DNA from: JABJGO01 sp963921245
Lineage (GTDB): Bacteria > Pseudomonadota > Alphaproteobacteria > Rhodospirillales > Casp-alpha2
Assembly: GCA_963921245.4 (NCBI GenBank)
Contig: CAWUEY030000001.1
Coordinates: 496,001-560,000, forward strand
DNA: 64,000 nucleotides
Reading direction: 5' to 3'
A program made the position numbers and the translations under genes. The notes under the pieces are model-generated. The model ran no database searches. It worked only from the letters and a program-made list of their open reading frames with translations, and was not told where the DNA came from. Shown piece by piece: positions 6,956 through 14,948 of the stretch. Within the stretch, counting starts at the first letter, position 1. Each line of letters opens with the position of its first letter.

Positions 6956-8947
6956 ATGGCACCAGTCAATGCACAGAATTCAGTCAACATCTCGCTGCCC
7001 GACGGTAGCTGCCGGACCTTTGACGGTGCCGTGACTGGCGCGGAGCTCGCCGCCGCCATCGGACCCGGCCTTGCCAAAGCGGCGCTCGCCGTTCGCATTA
7101 ATGGCGAGATGCGCGATCTCAGCATGAGCATCGAACAAGACAGCGACGTTTCCATTGTCACGCTGAAGGACGACGATGCCCTGGGATTATTGCGGCATGA
7201 CGCTGCGCATGTGCTGGCCATGGCGGTACAGGAACTGTTCCCCGGCACCCAGATTACCTTTGGACCCGCCACGGATGATGGTTTCTACTATGACTTCCAT
7301 CGTGATGAGCCGTTTTCCATTGAGGATTTCGCCGCCATCGAACACCGCATGGCGGAGATCGTTGACCGTGACGTTCCCATCATCCGGGAGGTCTGGAACC
7401 GCAAGGACGCTGCCAGATTTTTCAGGGAAAAAGGCGAGACCTTCAAAGCCGAATGGGTTCTGGAATTGCCGGAAGACGATGAGATTTCCATGTACCGTCA
7501 GGGCGACTGGATCGACCTGTGTCGCGGACCACATCTTCCGTCAACGGGCAAACTGCCAAAAGCTTTCAAACTCATGAAGCTTGCCGGGGCCTATTGGCGG
7601 GGTGATGCCAACAACCCTCAGCTTCAACGCATGTACGGCACCGCCTGGGCCGATGGCAAACAGCTCAAGCAATATTTGCACATGCTGGAGGAAGCGGAAA
7701 AGCGCGACCATCGCAAACTCGGGCGGGAGATGGACCTGTTTCACCTTGGTGAAGAAGCCATGGGCTCGGTGTTCTGGCACCCGAAAGGCTGGACCCTGCT
7801 CCAATCTCTTATCAACTACATGCGGACGCGTCAGGCCGCGGCCGGTTACGTCGAAATCAACACGCCGGACATCATGGACCGCAGTCTCTGGGAGCAATCC
7901 GGCCATTGGGAGAAGTTCGGTGAGAGCATGTTCACAACCGAAGCCAGGGAAGACCGCGTGTTTGCGTTAAAACCCATGAACTGCCCGGGCGGGGTGCAGG
8001 TCTACAAACAGGGCATCAAGAGCTATCGTGACCTGCCTCTGCGTATTGCCGAGTTTGGAAAAGTCCACCGGTTTGAGCCATCTGGCGCTTTGCACGGACT
8101 GATGCGCTTGCGTGCCTTCACACAGGATGACGCCCACATCTTTTGTACGGAAGAGCAGATAACCGATGAAAGCCGAATTGTTTGCCATCTGATACTGGAT
8201 ATCTACCGCGATTTTGGCTTTGAAGATGTTCGTATTAAATTCTCGGACAGGCCGGAGAAACGCATTGGCGAGGATGCAATCTGGGATAGATCAGAGGCGG
8301 CGCTGAAAGCGGCGGTCGAAGCAACGGGACTTGAGTACACCACCAATCCCGGTGAAGGCGCATTCTACGGACCCAAGCTAGAGTTTGTTTTGCGCGATGC
8401 AATCGGTCGCGATTGGCAGTGCGGCACCCTACAGGTAGACCTTAACCTGCCGGCGCGGCTGGGGGCCTCTTATGTGGGGCCTGATGGCGAAAAGCACCGG
8501 CCTGTCATGCTGCACCGGGCATTATTCGGATCGCTTGAGAGATTTACGGGCATCCTGCTGGAACACTACGCGGGCAAAATGCCCCTCTGGCTGGCCCCGG
8601 TTCAGGGGGTGGTTGCCGCCATTACCAATGATCACGATGCCTATGCGCGGCACGTTGCGGGCACCCTGAAAGCAGCGGGCTTGCGGGTGGAAACGGACCT
8701 GCGCAGTGAGAAGATCAACTACAAGATCCGCGAGCACAGCCATGCGAAAATTCCGGTTATTCTTGTGGTGGGCGGCCGCGAGGCCGAAGAGGGCACGGTT
8801 GCTATCCGTCGTCTCGGCGGATTGTCCCAAGAAATTGTTGCGCTGTCCGAGGCAACCGCTAGACTTACCGCTGAGGCCTGCGGACCCCCGAAGCAGCAAC
8901 ACGGGCAGCAACAGGCTTCTCAGGATTTAACTGACCGAGAGGATTGA
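6956..8947 (+). CDS. thrS: threonine--tRNA ligase
   Basis: 663 residues from ATG 6956; an in-frame ATG at 6884 lies inside the terminator leader and is not used. Domain order: TGS domain (residues ~5-65), editing domain with LRHDAAHVLAMA and later GDWIDLCRGPH, class II catalytic core with VHRFEPSGALHGLMRLRAFTQDDAH, motif 3 MLHRALFGSLERF, and C-terminal anticodon-binding domain. It charges tRNA-Thr in the cytosol. The C-terminus carries a Gln-rich tail of ~25 residues. It is the first structural gene after the threonine leader and is followed immediately by infC, whose Shine-Dalgarno overlaps its last codons. Confidence 0.97.
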   Translation: MAPVNAQNSVNISLPDGSCRTFDGAVTGAELAAAIGPGLAKAALAVRINGEMRDLSMSIEQDSDVSIVTLKDDDALGLLRHDAAHVLAMAVQELFPGTQITFGPATDDGFYYDFHRDEPFSIEDFAAIEHRMAEIVDRDVPIIREVWNRKDAARFFREKGETFKAEWVLELPEDDEISMYRQGDWIDLCRGPHLPSTGKLPKAFKLMKLAGAYWRGDANNPQLQRMYGTAWADGKQLKQYLHMLEEAEKRDHRKLGREMDLFHLGEEAMGSVFWHPKGWTLLQSLINYMRTRQAAAGYVEINTPDIMDRSLWEQSGHWEKFGESMFTTEAREDRVFALKPMNCPGGVQVYKQGIKSYRDLPLRIAEFGKVHRFEPSGALHGLMRLRAFTQDDAHIFCTEEQITDESRIVCHLILDIYRDFGFEDVRIKFSDRPEKRIGEDAIWDRSEAALKAAVEATGLEYTTNPGEGAFYGPKLEFVLRDAIGRDWQCGTLQVDLNLPARLGASYVGPDGEKHRPVMLHRALFGSLERFTGILLEHYAGKMPLWLAPVQGVVAAITNDHDAYARHVAGTLKAAGLRVETDLRSEKINYKIREHSHAKIPVILVVGGREAEEGTVAIRRLGGLSQEIVALSEATARLTAEACGPPKQQHGQQQASQDLTDRED

Positions 8948-8950
8948 GCC

Positions 8951-9487
8951 ATAGCCAGGCAGCCCATGAATCAGACGCCCGCCAAGGAAGGCCCGCGCGT
9001 CAACGAAGATATCGAAGCCGAACAGGTCCGCGTTGTCGATGCAGACGGTGAAATGATCGGTATCATTGCCACCGCAGACGGCGTCGAAATGGCCTACGAA
9101 GCTGGCCTGGACCTAGTAGAGGTCTCACCCAATGCCGAACCGCCGGTCTGCAAAATCCTCGATTACGGCAAGTACAAATACGAAGCCCAGAAGAAAGCCA
9201 ACGAAGCCCGCAAAAAACAGAAGGTCATCGATATCAAGGAAATCAAGATGCGGCCGGGCATTGATGAGCATGACTATCAGGTCAAGATGCGCAGCGTTCG
9301 CCGCTTCCTTGGCGATGGCGATAAGGTCAAGATGACCATTCGTTTTCGTGGCCGGGAAATGGCGCACCAGGAACTGGGTATGAAAGTCCTGGACCGGGTG
9401 CGTGAGGAACTGGACGAAGACGCCAAAGTCGAGGTGGTCCCCCGCATGGAGGGCCGCATGATGACGATGATTCTGGCACCCAAATAG
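8951..9487 (+). CDS. infC: translation initiation factor IF-3, probable AUA start
   Basis: Binds the 30S subunit, monitors start-codon fidelity and prevents early 50S joining. The protein has the IF3 N-domain (EGPRVNEDIEAEQVRVVDADG; GLDLVEVSPNAEPPVCKI; LDYGKYKYEAQKK) and C-domain (KEIKMRPGIDEHDYQVKM; FRGREMAHQELG). An ATG occurs at 8966, but the best Shine-Dalgarno, AGAGGA at 8938-8943, lies seven bases before an in-frame ATA at 8951. It is 22 bases from the ATG. The ATA start adds IARQP-, resembling the MARPP- start I recall for related IF3s. E. coli infC uses AUU, so a rare autoregulatory start fits. The ATG remains an alternative (173 aa). Confidence 0.9.
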   Translation: MARQPMNQTPAKEGPRVNEDIEAEQVRVVDADGEMIGIIATADGVEMAYEAGLDLVEVSPNAEPPVCKILDYGKYKYEAQKKANEARKKQKVIDIKEIKMRPGIDEHDYQVKMRSVRRFLGDGDKVKMTIRFRGREMAHQELGMKVLDRVREELDEDAKVEVVPRMEGRMMTMILAPK

Positions 9488-9843
9488 GGCGACGGCTTCG
9501 GCACCCAAACAGGGACACAGTTGCGGCATAATAATACCGCGGCCCGTCGGCTGGCGGCTCGCAAATGTTTACATTTGTAGACGTTTTTCATTTTTTCCAT
9601 GTTATGTCAAATCGAGACAGGCTGACGTGAAACGCAAGCGGGCGGAGAAAGATAACGACGTAGTGTCCGTCCAATTTCCGGGCGGTGAAGAGTGCGCTGA
9701 AAGCTGCCCTACAAAATCTGAGGTTTGTGGAAAAAGAATGGAGAGCAGTTACTAAAAAACTGGACGCTATCGCAAAAAAAGGGGAGGGGGGAATGGTAGA
9801 CAATAGAAACTAACCGCTGGACAATCATCATAGGAGTTGAGAC
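9488..9843. other. stretch between infC and a broken gene, with degenerate short frames
   Basis: Holds only short open frames. One, from GTG 9685 to TAA 9811-9813 (43 codons), is Ala/Lys-rich and helix-like (KSALKAALQNLRFVEKEW) but has no recognised family. Another 42-codon frame overlaps it from GTG 9627. No terminator-like hairpin with a T-run was seen directly after infC. This may be remnant DNA at the left edge of the accessory segment. Confidence 0.35.
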
Positions 9844-10179
9844 ATGGTTCGCACGTCAGTAGCAGTTCTGCTCGCCTTCCTGATCGGAACATCTCAAGGA
9901 GCGGCCGAATGGGTTCCAGGAGAAAATTACAGGCTTGGTTCTCTCACCACCCTTGTTCATTAGGATCCGATTGTTTCTCGTGCATACAAAAATGCCGCTT
10001 TGGACATGCTGTGGTTTGTTGCAAGGTACGGTAAGCCAGAAGAACGTATTTTGAAATGCATCTTTAACGGTGACCCCTTGCACTACGTGAGTGTTGATCA
10101 ATACGACATAATGCGCGCGGCTTCATGGAACGCCATCAAGTCTGGTGATCTCGATCTTCGCCTGTCGAGGCCTACATGA
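9844..10179 (+). pseudogene. small secreted protein interrupted by an in-frame amber codon
   Basis: From ATG 9844, with AGGAG a few bases upstream, the frame encodes a signal peptide (VAVLLAFLIGTSQGAAEW) and a short mature start. It then meets TAG at 9961-9963. The same frame continues without another stop to TGA 10177-10179, giving ~71 further residues of normal composition (AALDMLWFVARYGKPEERIL and onward). A single base change in one codon would restore a ~110-residue protein. The family is not recognised, and a sequencing error is possible. Confidence 0.55.
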
Positions 10180-10250
10180 GCAAACTGGAAGAGGACTGTC
10201 CCTGATCCTCAGGACCCGTCAAACCGACATGTTGGATTTGTTCTGGTGTG

Positions 10251-10284
10251 CAGAAGAGGTCTGTTTGGCCTTGCTCCTCTTCTG
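10251..10284 (+). other. inverted repeat upstream of purC
   Basis: CAGAAGAGG (10251-10259) and CCTCTTCTG (10276-10284) form a perfect 9-bp stem with a 16-base loop, about 60 bases before purC. There is no T-run on either side, so it is not a standard terminator. It could be an operator or an RNA structure in the purC leader. Confidence 0.4.
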
Positions 10285-10342
10285 AATTTGCCCAACAGTG
10301 TGCGGCGTTAAGGAATTGCTGAACAACTGACCCGCCGTTGTC

Positions 10343-11341
10343 ATGAATACCGAGGACACCCTGTCAGCCGCAGAGCGGCATCTGATTGAGAACTGCTTGA
10401 CGGACGCCCATTTTCCGGGCCTTCCCAACCACTATCGCGGCAAGGTGCGCGAGGCCTATGATCTACCCGACGGGCGGCGGGTCATGGTGGCAACGGATCG
10501 ACAGTCGGCTTTTGATTTGATCCTGGCCGCGGTTCCCCACAAAGGTCAGGTCCTGAACCAGACGGCGCAGTTCTGGTTCGAGGAAACCCGGGATATCTGT
10601 CCCAATCACGCAATCGACTTCCCTGATCCCAATGTTGTCGTCGGGCAACGATTGGATATGCTGGCCGTTGAAATCGTGGTGCGGGATTACATGACCGGCT
10701 CAACGGAAACCAGTATCTGGCCCCTGTACAATCGGGGGGAACGTCACCTTTATGGTCACGACTTTCCCGACGGCCTGGTCAAAAATCAGAAATTACCCGA
10801 CACCATCATCACCCCCACCACCAAGGCCAGGCAGGGCGGTCATGATGCCCCTATCACGGCTAGTGAAATTGTCGAAAGCGGGTTGCTGAGGGCGGATATC
10901 TGGGCAGAACTGGAACACATCAGCCGGACCCTGTTTGCTCGTGGACGAGAAATTGCGGCACAGAACGGCCTGATCCTGGTGGATACCAAGTATGAGTTCG
11001 GGCTGGATGAAACAGGGCGCGTTACGCTCGCTGATGAAATCCACACCCCGGATTCCAGCCGTTTCTGGATCGCCGAAAGCTATGAGGAGCGCCTGCAGGC
11101 TGGTCTGGAGCCGGACAGTCTGGATAAGGAATTCCTGCGACTCTGGATCACCCGGCGGTGCGACCCCTACAACGAGCCCGTGCCTGACATACCGCCCGAA
11201 ACCATCCTGGATTTTTCAAACCGCTATGTCCGCCTCTATGAACAGATCACCGCTCGCCCCTTCGTCGCGCCCACCAGCGATCAGCCCATCCGCGACAGGA
11301 TTGAGACCAATCTGGCGGCGGCGTTCCCCAACTTTTTTTGA
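10343..11341 (+). CDS. purC: phosphoribosylaminoimidazole-succinocarboxamide synthase (SAICAR synthetase)
   Basis: Condenses CAIR with aspartate using ATP in purine biosynthesis. The 332-residue length and sequence match the longer, eukaryote-like class rather than the ~240-residue bacterial type. Key blocks are YRGKVREAYDLPDGRRVMVATDRQSAFD at the N-terminus, VEIVVRDYMTGSTETSIW, and LILVDTKYEFG (metal/ATP region). The start ATG is just ahead of the conserved region. It stands between accessory genes rather than with other pur genes. Confidence 0.93.
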   Translation: MNTEDTLSAAERHLIENCLTDAHFPGLPNHYRGKVREAYDLPDGRRVMVATDRQSAFDLILAAVPHKGQVLNQTAQFWFEETRDICPNHAIDFPDPNVVVGQRLDMLAVEIVVRDYMTGSTETSIWPLYNRGERHLYGHDFPDGLVKNQKLPDTIITPTTKARQGGHDAPITASEIVESGLLRADIWAELEHISRTLFARGREIAAQNGLILVDTKYEFGLDETGRVTLADEIHTPDSSRFWIAESYEERLQAGLEPDSLDKEFLRLWITRRCDPYNEPVPDIPPETILDFSNRYVRLYEQITARPFVAPTSDQPIRDRIETNLAAAFPNFF

Positions 11342-11361
11342 TTTTATCGCGATTTTTCAAA

Positions 11362-11464
11362 GGTGCTGAGGTTTTAAGCCACATCGCGGGAAACAGCGTG
11401 TATTCACCCTATGGAATAACGTTTCGATACGCTCATACCCTTGGGACGATATCCTACGCGGCTT
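11362..11464 (+). repeat. ~103-bp direct repeat, decayed copy
   Basis: Matches 12332-12438 along its whole length with about a dozen differences and one indel. It starts GGTGCTGAGG and shares GAAACAGCGTGTATTCACC and TTGGGACGATATCC with the second copy. Several differences destroy stems present in the other copy: the ACCTC arm is ACATC here, and the GCCGC and GTCCC arms are TACGC and ATACC. It is therefore the degenerated member. It lies just after purC and before the higBA operator. Confidence 0.85.
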
Positions 11465-11582
11465 GCGATTCCGGGGTTCTGTTATTGAGAATTAATCACT
11501 TAAGTTGACAAAACTCTGAGTCAATATAGCCGAAATAGGGTGGATTAAGATAATTTTGGCAAAAAATCACACGAAGCCATTG

Positions 11583-11621
11583 TGTAACATAAAAATTGAC
11601 TCTGTAATCAAATATGTTACA
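11583..11621 (+). promoter_or_regulatory. higBA promoter with operator palindrome
   Basis: A perfect inverted repeat TGTAACAT (11583-11590) / ATGTTACA (11614-11621) brackets a -35-like TTGACT (11596-11601). Its right arm overlaps the best -10 candidate, TACATT (11618-11623). HigA-type antitoxins repress their own promoter by binding such palindromes. Predicted transcription would start at or next to the toxin ATG (11630), and no Shine-Dalgarno is visible, so the mRNA may be leaderless. Confidence 0.6.
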
Positions 11622-11629
11622 TTCTATTC

Positions 11630-11905
11630 ATGATTAAGAATTTCAAACACAAAGGCCTTAAAGAACTTTTCAACAAAGGCAATTCGGCAAAAATTAAGGC
11701 TGAACTGCGTAAACGTTCTCTAACGCGCCTTGATGCTTTGAATGCCGCCACCAGACCGGAAGACATGAATATCCCCGGCTTTGATTTCCACTCACTACGG
11801 GGTAAACCAAAACGATATAGCGTCCACGTATCCGGCAACTGGTGCATAACCTTTGAATGGCAGGACGGTAATCCGGCCAGAGTAGACTTAGAGGACTACC
11901 ATTGA
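11630..11905 (+). CDS. higB: HigB/RelE-family toxin
   Basis: 91 residues with the HigB (plasmid maintenance killer) pattern: MIKNFKHKGLKELF at the start, a central SLTRLDALNAATRPEDM, then GFDFHSLRGKPKRYSVHVSGNWCITFEW, which carries the basic and aromatic residues of the RNase site. These toxins cleave mRNA on the ribosome. The gene precedes its antitoxin, the order typical of hig loci, and its stop overlaps the antitoxin ATG. It is A+T-rich relative to purC and sits between two direct repeats, indicating an acquired module. Confidence 0.9.
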   Translation: MIKNFKHKGLKELFNKGNSAKIKAELRKRSLTRLDALNAATRPEDMNIPGFDFHSLRGKPKRYSVHVSGNWCITFEWQDGNPARVDLEDYH

Positions 11906-12201
11906 TGTTAGATCGTAAAATTGCACCCACTCATCCCGGCACCATCCTTGCCGAAGCACTTGAAGATATGAGCATGAAGATTGCGCACGCTTCCAAACTT
12001 CTCGGCTGCACCCGCCAGCACCTACACCGGATATTGAATGGTAAAGCACCCATCACGCCAGCCATGGCTGTAAAGATTGGTACGCTGTGCGGCAACGGCC
12101 CAACCCTCTGGGCCAACATGCAAACCAATCATGATTTGTGGCATGAAGTGCGGCGGCAAAAGTCAGCAATCAAGATAATCGAACAGCACGTCGCTGCTTG
12201 A
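11905..12201 (+). CDS. higA: HigA-family antitoxin with HTH domain
   Basis: 98 residues from the ATG overlapping the toxin stop; a TTG one codon earlier is less likely. It starts HPGTILAEALEDMSM and has a Cro/C1-type helix-turn-helix (IAHASKLLGCTRQHLHRILNGKAPITPAMAVKI, residues ~30-62), then the HigA-typical GNGPTLWANMQTNHDLW. It neutralises HigB and is expected to repress the shared promoter at the palindrome at 11583-11621. Confidence 0.92.
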   Translation: MLDRKIAPTHPGTILAEALEDMSMKIAHASKLLGCTRQHLHRILNGKAPITPAMAVKIGTLCGNGPTLWANMQTNHDLWHEVRRQKSAIKIIEQHVAA

Positions 12202-12331
12202 ACAACTAAATCGCAATTGCGAAATGAAATGGATAGTTTGTCTTTCCTCGGTCATCAATGGGAGAAATGTCAATTGGTTCCCTTGATAGCAGCATTGAGA
12301 CTTGTCGAAGATATCGTCCGATAAAATAAAC

Positions 12332-12438
12332 GGTGCTGAGGTTTTTAAGCCACCTCGCGGGAAACAGCGTGTATTCACCCCGTTGAATAACGTGCTGAGC
12401 CGCTCGTCCCCTTGGGACGATATCCCACGCGGCTTTTT
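12332..12438 (+). ncRNA. structured direct-repeat copy, candidate small RNA ending in a terminator
   Basis: Second, intact copy of the 11362-11464 repeat. It can fold into GAGGT/ACCTC, an enclosing GGTG/CACC stem, and a 3' hairpin. The hairpin has GCCGC (12399-12403) with GCGGC (12429-12433) outside and GTCCC (12406-12410) with GGGAC (12414-12418) inside, followed by T12434-12438, which resembles an intrinsic terminator. No protein frame fits. Identity is unknown; it may be a small RNA, or a repeat used as an integration site around higBA. Strand is inferred from the T-run. Confidence 0.45.
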
Positions 12439-12890
12439 GGGTGCCCAGAGATATCGTTGGTCGGCAATGTCGTTGGCGAGGGATACCGTTATATTGCCGC
12501 CCTATCAACAAGACACTGTTAATCCTGTATGAGTATCCACCTGATCTGTGACGTTTGATCTTATCACTCACGGGCACCCAACCGGGCCGTGATTTCAACT
12601 GCGCCACCGCCGTCCGGCGCCCTGTGGCGCGGACAACATGCCAGACACGGGTGAGCCAGAGCGCCACGAATCATGATCTGGGCGGCGGTAGGTCACTATG
12701 TTCCGCAGGCGGCATGTTATCTAGATGCTGTTCGGTTGTTTCGGGGTCATGGGTCGTCATCACGCAACGACTGTCACTGATCGACTTAACAAAAACTTAC
12801 CGACAATCGAATGATTTTGTGATACTTATACCTTATATTACATACGGTCCAATTTCTCTCTTCCGGGTAGGGCATGATGGGGCGTGAAGT
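12439..12890. other. intergenic stretch before the BLUF gene
   Basis: Short frames such as 12555-12887 have atypical composition and no recognisable family. An A+T-rich block near 12800-12845 contains TATATT (12834-12839) and is the likely promoter region of the BLUF gene. Nothing else is recognised. Confidence 0.35.
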
Positions 12891-13322
12891 ATGATACGGC
12901 AGATAATTTATCTCAGCGTCGAGACAGAGAGGATGAGCAACAAGGACTTGAAGACGTTGCTCGAGCTCTCGTATCGTAACAATCTTGAGCACAAGATAAC
13001 CGGCCTGTTGTTGTATGCCGGGAACCACTTTATGCAGACAATTGAGGGACCCACCAGCGAGATCCTAACACTTTTTGATAATATTCAGGCCGACAATCGG
13101 AACAAAGATGTAACAGTTCTCAACGACCGCGATATAGAAGAGCGAGAATTTCCAGGCTGGTCGATGGGGTTCAGGTCCGTTCCCGCCAATGATTTTGAAG
13201 GTCTTATCGGCCTCCATCCTATCCACAAGGCCGCCGATCTGGATGCAATCCCGGCCAATAATACTGCTCTGTTTTCCTACATGCGGTCTTTTTACATCAA
13301 CAATTCGGGCCTGGGCGGGTAA
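12891..13322 (+). CDS. short BLUF-domain blue-light photoreceptor
   Basis: 143 residues, essentially one BLUF (flavin-binding) domain with a short tail. All photocycle residues known from AppA are present at the expected spacing: Tyr7, Asn31 and Gln49 (in YAGNHFMQTIEGP), and Trp90 and Met92 (in FPGWSMGF). It should bind FAD and respond to blue light. Stand-alone BLUF proteins signal through partner proteins. No EAL or cyclase output is attached; the nearest candidates are the small charged protein downstream and, further away, the class III cyclase. Confidence 0.93.
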   Translation: MIRQIIYLSVETERMSNKDLKTLLELSYRNNLEHKITGLLLYAGNHFMQTIEGPTSEILTLFDNIQADNRNKDVTVLNDRDIEEREFPGWSMGFRSVPANDFEGLIGLHPIHKAADLDAIPANNTALFSYMRSFYINNSGLGG

Positions 13323-13444
13323 ATGAGTGAATTGCCCGTGGCTTCCCACAACGACTGAAGCCGCCACACAGGAGTCAGAACGGACTCGACCATTCTACGG
13401 CGGCTATGATACAGTCGGCTCGGGCTTGACGGGAGCTGCCAGAC

Positions 13445-13621
13445 ATGGGCGACAGCGAAAACAGGACTTTAATCAAACGATCCAGTGAAGATCGACGCAA
13501 GGTGAAAGATCGCCGTGAAAGCGAGCACCTGACCACTAAGAAAATGTTCCACGATTATGGTGTGGTGGAAGAGCGGTCAGGCAAGCCCCGGCGCATCCTC
13601 CCTGATCGGCGTAAGTCCTGA
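13445..13621 (+). CDS. small, highly charged protein of unknown function
   Basis: A 58-residue frame, ATG 13445 to TGA 13619-13621, dense in Arg, Lys, Asp and Glu (KRSSEDRRKVKDRRESE near the start and ILPDRRKS at the end). RR-containing repeats of this kind precede PilZ-like and related signalling proteins, but no domain can be named. It follows the BLUF gene on the same strand after ~120 bases and converges with the next gene. Confidence 0.45.
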   Translation: MGDSENRTLIKRSSEDRRKVKDRRESEHLTTKKMFHDYGVVEERSGKPRRILPDRRKS

Positions 13622-13645
13622 ATACCGTCATGCTGCCACGCGCCA

Positions 13646-14659
13646 CTACCAGATGGATTCCGATTTCCGATTGTCATTGCTGTCTTTGGTGTAAAGACCC
13701 CAATCCCGCTCCGGCAGGAAACGCTGGGCCAGGAATTGGCAGGTTTCACGGACCAACTCGTTTGACGTTGACGAGCGTCCCACCGAAAGCTCTCGCCATT
13801 TCTTCATCAACGGCGCCCAGGCCCAGAACCGGGGATGAAGATCGTTCCGCATCGCACGAATGAACGCGATCTGCGGTTCCAGATCGTTGAGCATCACCAA
13901 AATATCGCACGTGTGGAGAAAGACCTTTTCAAAATCGGATTTGTATTGGTCCATGGGGATTGCGAGGAGCCGGCGGGCCTGATCAATGTTGTCTTTGACC
14001 ATACGGCTTCGCTGGTAAACGGAGCCAAGCTGTTTCAGTCGATCCTCGATAATTCTCATATCCTGGAAGATATCGTACAAGGCTTCGATATAAGCCATTT
14101 CTTCCGACAACTGGTCTGCCATGGCGGCAACGTGTTCGGATTCACTGCGATCCAGACCAAGGGATTCGGCAACATCACCATAGGCGGTTCTCAAGCGATC
14201 CCGGAATTCAGGCTCTTCCAAAAGGGTTTCAATATCGTCTGTGGGAGAATCAGAGGTTCCGTCTTCTGATACACACAACAGCAGGTTCATGGACACGCGC
14301 GTTCTGGCGCGAATGCGGTGTTCATGGGACAGCTCCCAGGATGCCTCGCCACCGTAAACCTCGCCGGGCACCGGATCGCCAATCAAAATTTTAGGTACAA
14401 AATTCAGGGATTTCCCTATGATTTCGAGCATGGCGTAGTCACGGGAGTCTTCGGTTAACGACAATTCCCTGACGATTCCCCGGAATGGCAGTTCTGCTTC
14501 TAGGTGATCCAGTTCCATTCTTAGAACCGGCTTTCCGGTTTCTTCATTGGTGACAAACCAGATACCCTGTACGGCACCGAAGAATGGATGATCAAATGCG
14601 ACGACGTCGAATTGAGCGATATCAGAAACGGGATCAGAAGTTGTGTCCGAATGGTTCAT
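13646..14659 (-). CDS. conserved-looking hypothetical protein
   Basis: 337 residues from MNHSDTTSD (an ATG nine codons upstream is also possible). There is no signal peptide or membrane segment. The N-terminal ~130 residues look beta-rich (VVAFDHPFFGAVQGIWFV; GEVYGGEASWELSHEHRI), and the C-terminal 200 are helical and acidic (MADQLSEEMAYIEALYDIFQDMR; SVYQRSRMVKDNIDQARRLLA). I do not recognise the family. It lies directly upstream of, and divergent from, the ribosomal protein genes, at the right edge of the accessory segment. Confidence 0.65.
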   Translation of the reverse strand: MNHSDTTSDPVSDIAQFDVVAFDHPFFGAVQGIWFVTNEETGKPVLRMELDHLEAELPFRGIVRELSLTEDSRDYAMLEIIGKSLNFVPKILIGDPVPGEVYGGEASWELSHEHRIRARTRVSMNLLLCVSEDGTSDSPTDDIETLLEEPEFRDRLRTAYGDVAESLGLDRSESEHVAAMADQLSEEMAYIEALYDIFQDMRIIEDRLKQLGSVYQRSRMVKDNIDQARRLLAIPMDQYKSDFEKVFLHTCDILVMLNDLEPQIAFIRAMRNDLHPRFWAWAPLMKKWRELSVGRSSTSNELVRETCQFLAQRFLPERDWGLYTKDSNDNRKSESIW

Positions 14660-14948
14660 GGTTACGCCTAAAACGTGCCGGGGCAACCCCTGACCAAGAG
14701 TGCAGCACAGGGGCGCGATGGATGCAATTGAAAACGCCCTGAAAAATCTGAAAAAGCCGTGGTTGGCTCGACAGAGTCCCCTTGCATTTCCGCCGCCAGG
14801 TCGTTATAAACCGGCCCCTCGCCGGGGGTTTCGAACGGTCGGCGCGGGTGGCAGGGCGCAGGGCATGCCTCGCTACCCGAAATGCCATCACCGGTTCTGC
14901 CGGTACGGACAACCGGTTTCGACCGGACCAACAGGAAAGGATAACAAA

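Noticed and set aside
6775..7272. Long minus-strand frame opposite the start of thrS
   Set aside because: Low-complexity Ser/Thr/Ala-rich translation that mirrors thrS codons; no independent signals.
12332..12438. Identification of the repeat as 6S RNA, SRP RNA or RNase P RNA
   Set aside because: Short stretches recall 6S RNA, but the length is too small and the diagnostic features (long central bubble; GGAAGG-type SRP loop; RNase P conserved cores) were not found.
12555..12887. 110-codon frame before the BLUF gene
   Set aside because: Composition is irregular, there is no ribosome-binding site, and no family resemblance is seen.
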